Part shown: positions 7,258 through 9,518 of the stretch, piece after piece | Position numbering within the stretch: the stretch's first letter is position 1 | Layout of the letters: each line of letters opens with the position of its first letter | Assembly: GCA_017408535.1 (NCBI GenBank) | Contig: JAFQUL010000057.1 | Span: forward strand, 1 to 9,518 | Length of the DNA stretch: 9,518 nucleotides | Direction of reading: 5' to 3' | Origin: Clostridia bacterium | GTDB taxonomy: Bacteria; Bacillota; Clostridia; Oscillospirales; CAG-272 | Position numbers and translations under genes: made by a program | The notes under the pieces: model-generated | The model's input: only the letters and a program-made list of their open reading frames with translations | What the model was told of the DNA's origin: nothing | Database searches by the model: none

Positions 7258-7796
7258 TGAAAAATAAAAAAACCCTGATAGCGGCAGTGATCGCTATAGT
7301 TGTTCTCCTTGCGGCTGCCGGTACTTCAGTTGTGGCATATATGTTCCGCCGTACCGACACTGCTCTCAACAGCTTTACCCCTGCATCGGTCTCCTGCAGG
7401 GTAAGTGAGGCAACAGACTCCCCTCTGACCAAAAAGACTGAGATAAAGATTCAGAATACCGGTACGATCGATGCATATCTGAGACTGAGAATAGTTTCAT
7501 TTTGGGTAGATGCTGATGGTAAGATCCTGTCAAAGCCCTCAGTCATCCCATCTGTAAGCCTTGCCGGCGGTTGGGTAAGGGGCTCGGGAGATACGTATTA
7601 TTACAGTACCCCCATTGCGCCCGGTGGCTCTACCCCGAATCTCTTGTCCTCTCCTCTTGAGCTGGCTCAGGACGGTGACGCCTTACAGACGGTACAGATA
7701 ATCGCAGAGGCAATACAGAGCAAGCCCGGGAATGCGGTTACCGAATCCTGGCACGTGACCCTTGACGCTAACGGTAAAATTACTGCCGCCGGCTGA
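7257..7796 (+). CDS. Small TasA/camelysin-like SipW-dependent protein
   Basis: This 179-aa protein begins MKNKK, then a hydrophobic helix (~6-27) ending GTSVVAYMFRRTDTALNSFTPASVSC. The sequence GTxVxAY followed by TDT and an N-x-FTP strand is the camelysin/TasA type of SipW-processed junction. The mature region contains EIKIQNTGTIDAYLRLRIVSFWVD, a conserved strand pair of this family, and later DTYYYSTPIAPGGSTP. No wall anchor or second membrane helix is present. The ATG overlaps the adhesin stop by one base, with AAGGGGGA (7242-7249) as ribosome binding site, so translation is coupled to the giant protein. Being last in the unit and coupled to the adhesin suggests an adaptor or minor subunit joining the adhesin to the fibre; that role is inference. 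Confidence 0.82.
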   Translation: MKNKKTLIAAVIAIVVLLAAAGTSVVAYMFRRTDTALNSFTPASVSCRVSEATDSPLTKKTEIKIQNTGTIDAYLRLRIVSFWVDADGKILSKPSVIPSVSLAGGWVRGSGDTYYYSTPIAPGGSTPNLLSSPLELAQDGDALQTVQIIAEAIQSKPGNAVTESWHVTLDANGKITAAG

Positions 7797-7825
7797 TAGC
7801 GGTACAGATAACACTTAATAAAAGA

Positions 7826-7875
7826 GAGACACATCACCGTGGAAAACTCCCGCGGCGGTGTGTCTCCGCTTTTTT
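7826..7875 (+). terminator. Rho-independent terminator closing the fibre locus
   Basis: GAGACACA (7826-7833) pairs with TGTGTCTC (7859-7866), extended by an imperfect inner stem between CACCG (7835-7839) and the CGGCGG region. A six-T run (7870-7875) follows closely. It lies 29 nt after the stop of the last fibre-locus gene. Confidence 0.85.
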
Positions 7876-7892
7876 CGGGCATTTGACAGAAT

Positions 7893-7908
7893 AAGCATAG
7901 CTATGCTT
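7893..7908. promoter_or_regulatory. Perfect 16-bp palindrome, candidate operator
   Basis: AAGCATAGCTATGCTT is an exact inverted repeat with no spacer, and its last two bases are the first two of the -35 box below. The position suits a repressor of the PHP gene. No regulator is encoded nearby to match it. Confidence 0.45.
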
Positions 7909-7935
7909 GATTTTTTTGACAAAAACAATTATAAT
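7907..7935 (+). promoter_or_regulatory. Sigma-A-type promoter of the PHP gene
   Basis: TTGATT (7907-7912) and TATAAT (7930-7935) are separated by exactly 17 bp. The expected start of transcription, near 7942, leaves a leader of about 45 nt. A stray TTGACA at 7916-7921 is only 8 bp from the same -10 and cannot pair with it. Confidence 0.75.
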
Positions 7936-7986
7936 ATTGGTATTACAGCTCGATCATTTCGGCACGGATCTACTTTGGAGGACACT

Positions 7987-8802
7987 ATGCGCTACGTATT
8001 CGATCACGATTTTCACATTCACACCTGTCTTACCGGCGGTAAAGCCAATACCCCGGAGGTTATTTTCAATTATGCTAAGGAAAACGGTCTCAAGACCGTT
8101 ATCACCACAGATCACTACTGGGATGAACGTATTCCCACAAATACAAAGCACGGTGATATAGGCAACGAGCTGATCCATTCTCTTCAGCCCTATCCCCAGG
8201 AGGATGGCATACGTATGCTTATAGGTGCTGAGGCGGATATTGACCGGGAGGGCAATCTCGGTGCCAACCGCAGGACCTTTGAGGATTTTGATTTCATCCT
8301 GCTTTCCGCTACACACCTGGGCTCTACCTGGTTTCCCTTTAGCGGCACTCCCGAGGAATCTATTCCCGAGCGTGCGAAGGCATACATCCGCCGTTTTGAT
8401 GCGATCTTTAACGCAGATATTCCTCATCACAAGGCGGGCATCACTCATCCCGTCGGCTCTGTTATGGGGCCCAGTGAGGAGCTTTACCGCTGCGTTCTTG
8501 ACGCAATACCAGACGCTGAGTTCCACAGACTTTTCAAGGCCGCGGCACAGCTCGGTATCGGTGTAGAGATCAATCTGGCATCCATGCGTAACCATACGCT
8601 CAAAGAAATGCCTCAGCATACTCCCGAAACACATCCTTCGGTATTCCGTCCTTACTATATAGCAAGAGAGGAAGGCTGTAAATTCTTCTTTGGCTCAGAT
8701 ACCCATTTCCCCCACGAGTTTGCATGGAAGCCCGCAACAGCTGAGACGGTAATAGATCAGCTGGAACTCAAAGAGTCTGAGAAATTTATCTTAAATCCGT
8801 AA
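7987..8802 (+). CDS. PHP-superfamily metal-dependent phosphoesterase, histidinol-phosphatase-like
   Basis: A 271-aa cytoplasmic enzyme predicted to hydrolyse a phosphate ester using two or three bound metal ions. The PHP ligand set is complete: D-F-H-I-H at 8-12, TTDH with Asp42/His43, Glu82 in GAEADID, His110 in SATHLGS, His154 in ITHPVGS, and GSDTH with Asp238/His240. Length and motif order fit the HisK/PHP class of histidinol phosphatase, but no his genes are nearby, so the substrate is open. The reading frame is open back to 7858; I choose ATG 7987 because GGAGG at 7977-7981 lies 5 nt upstream, the promoter -10 at 7930 would be inside any longer version, and the PHP fold starts at residue ~5. 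It has its own promoter and terminator, so it is a single-gene unit. Confidence 0.88.
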   Translation: MRYVFDHDFHIHTCLTGGKANTPEVIFNYAKENGLKTVITTDHYWDERIPTNTKHGDIGNELIHSLQPYPQEDGIRMLIGAEADIDREGNLGANRRTFEDFDFILLSATHLGSTWFPFSGTPEESIPERAKAYIRRFDAIFNADIPHHKAGITHPVGSVMGPSEELYRCVLDAIPDAEFHRLFKAAAQLGIGVEINLASMRNHTLKEMPQHTPETHPSVFRPYYIAREEGCKFFFGSDTHFPHEFAWKPATAETVIDQLELKESEKFILNP

Positions 8803-8855
8803 ACTTGTCGCCGACGTCCGATGCACGATCGGCAGAAACGAAGGTAACGGCAAAT

Positions 8856-8899
8856 AAAAAGGGATGATCTCCGATCAGCGGTACAGATCATCCTTTTTT
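8856..8899. terminator. Rho-independent terminator after the PHP gene, bidirectional in form
   Basis: GGATGATCT (8862-8870) pairs exactly with AGATCATCC (8885-8893) around a 14-nt loop. A T-run (8894-8899) follows on the + strand, and an A-run (8856-8860) precedes, so the structure could terminate from either side. The A and T runs can also extend the stem. The 53 nt between the PHP stop and the A-run hold only a weak CCGAT/ATCGG stem. Confidence 0.88.
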
Positions 8900-8968
8900 G
8901 TTTCCTTAAAGCGCACAAAGGCATATTACAAATCAAACTTTTTCAAATGATATAATAGATGTTCTCTA

Positions 8969-8997
8969 TTGAAATGGCGGCGAGTATATAATATAAT
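8969..8997 (+). promoter_or_regulatory. Sigma-A-type promoter of the oxidoreductase gene
   Basis: TTGAAA (8969-8974) and TATAAT (8992-8997) are 17 bp apart within a very A+T-rich stretch. A start near 9004 gives a leader of about 50 nt, which includes a small CGGCA/TGCCG hairpin (9009-9028). A second TATAAT at 8951-8956 has only a poor upstream TTACAA (19-bp spacing) and could be a minor start. Confidence 0.7.
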
Positions 8998-9054
8998 ATT
9001 TTATGAAACGGCAGTATAGAGCTTGCCGATACTATAGAGAAAGGTAGCTACAGT

Positions 9055-9518
9055 ATGAAAAGACTTAAGATAGGTGTATTCGGTGCAGGACGCGGCGCCG
9101 ATATTGCAAGAAACTTTATGCTTCTTGACTGCGACATCGTGGCAGTCTGTGAGGTTGACCCGGAGCACTGTGCCGCCGCGGCAAAGTGGCTCAGCGGTGA
9201 CACCGGTGAGGCTAAGGCATATACAGATTTTGATGAGTTTATAAAAGAGGATATGGATGCGGTAATAATCGCCAACTTCTTCCATGAGCACACACCCTAT
9301 GCCATAAAGTGCTTTGAGAGGGGTATCCACGTATTTTCCGAGTGCATCAGCAACGGCACTATGGCGGAGGGCGTTGAACTTATCCGTGCACACGAGAAGA
9401 GCAATTCAATTTATATGATAGCGGAAAACTATCCCCAGATGCTCTTTAACCGCGAGATCAAGCGAGTCTGCGACAGCGGTACTCTCGGAAAGCTGATGTA
9501 TGCTGAAGGAGAGTACAA
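9055..9518 (+). CDS. Gfo/Idh/MocA-family oxidoreductase, N-terminal part (runs off the right edge)
   Basis: 154 codons plus two bases are visible with no stop, so this is a 5' partial gene. The start MKRLKIGVFGAGRGADIA carries the GxGxxxxxA-type dinucleotide-binding loop of a Rossmann fold (residues 7-18). VIIANFFHEHTPYAIKCFERGIHVFSE gives the usual strand-helix-strand leading to the family motif, and AENYPQMLFNREIK plus LGKLMYAEGEY match the start of the second domain. The family's EKP motif, whose lysine contributes to catalysis in characterised members, reads ECI here (residues ~95-97). The enzyme probably acts on a sugar or cyclitol derivative with NAD(P), or is a divergent non-canonical member. 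AAAGGT (9040-9045) is a modest ribosome binding site, 9 nt before the ATG. It has its own promoter after the previous terminator. Confidence 0.88.
   Translation, partial: MKRLKIGVFGAGRGADIARNFMLLDCDIVAVCEVDPEHCAAAAKWLSGDTGEAKAYTDFDEFIKEDMDAVIIANFFHEHTPYAIKCFERGIHVFSECISNGTMAEGVELIRAHEKSNSIYMIAENYPQMLFNREIKRVCDSGTLGKLMYAEGEY

Noticed and set aside
7858..7986. N-terminal extension of the PHP protein from ATG 7858
   Set aside because: The extension covers the terminator's T-run, the palindrome and the promoter, and has no ribosome binding site; the PHP fold starts at the ATG at 7987.
8803..8855. CCGAT/ATCGG inverted repeat after the PHP gene as a separate regulatory element or small RNA
   Set aside because: The stem is only 5 bp, and the strong terminator just downstream explains the region.
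7798..8888. 12-base direct repeat AGCGGTACAGAT at 7798-7809 and 8877-8888, possible attachment-site-like pair around the PHP gene
   Set aside because: Exact 12-base matches are expected a few times by chance in a window of this size, the second copy sits in a terminator loop, and no integrase or tRNA is present.
9003..9047. Short 14-codon frame (MKRQYRACRYYRER) in the oxidoreductase leader as a leader peptide
   Set aside because: It begins at or before the predicted transcript start, has no ribosome binding site, and no attenuator structure follows.

Overview
The window looks like chromosome from a Gram-positive Clostridia-type bacterium (Firmicutes), plausibly a gut or rumen anaerobe. The reasons are strong AGGAGG-like ribosome binding sites, TTG/ATG starts with translational coupling, Firmicutes-type TATAAT promoters, a SipW-type signal peptidase, an LPXTG-like wall-sorting signal, and a very large secreted protein of the InlB-repeat/MucBP-like kind. 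No rRNA, tRNA, CRISPR array, insertion sequence or phage gene is visible.

Region 1 (1-7796) is one surface-fibre locus read left to right. It holds (a) the last 38 codons of a TasA/camelysin-like fibre subunit; (b) a strong 13-bp hairpin; (c) a 345-aa wall-anchored protein with a TasA-like domain, an acidic Thr/Ala linker and a PPQTG sorting signal; (d) the signal peptidase SipW (190 aa, Ser60/His96), overlapping the previous gene by 4 nt; (e) a 209-aa protein with a textbook SipW-cleaved signal peptide; (f) a 1565-aa secreted multidomain adhesin-like protein; (g) a 179-aa small TasA/camelysin-like protein. A rho-independent terminator closes the unit. Genes c-g are tightly packed or overlapping and almost certainly co-transcribed.

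The reading I favour is a self-contained surface appendage. SipW matures the small subunits, the PPQTG protein fixes the base to peptidoglycan, and the giant protein, which has an ordinary Sec signal but no anchor of its own, is held on the fibre as an adhesin or tip. This is inference from domain content and gene order. No sortase is encoded in the window.

Region 2 (7797-8899) is a single-gene unit encoding a PHP-superfamily metal-dependent phosphoesterase similar to histidinol phosphatase. It has its own promoter, a perfect 16-bp palindrome touching the -35 box, and a terminator.

Region 3 (8900-9518) is a promoter followed by the first 154 codons of a Gfo/Idh/MocA-family NAD(P)-dependent oxidoreductase that runs off the window. 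Its usual Glu-Lys-Pro motif is replaced by Glu-Cys-Ile. Regions 2 and 3 have no evident functional tie to the fibre locus. No gene-free stretch exceeds 300 bases.
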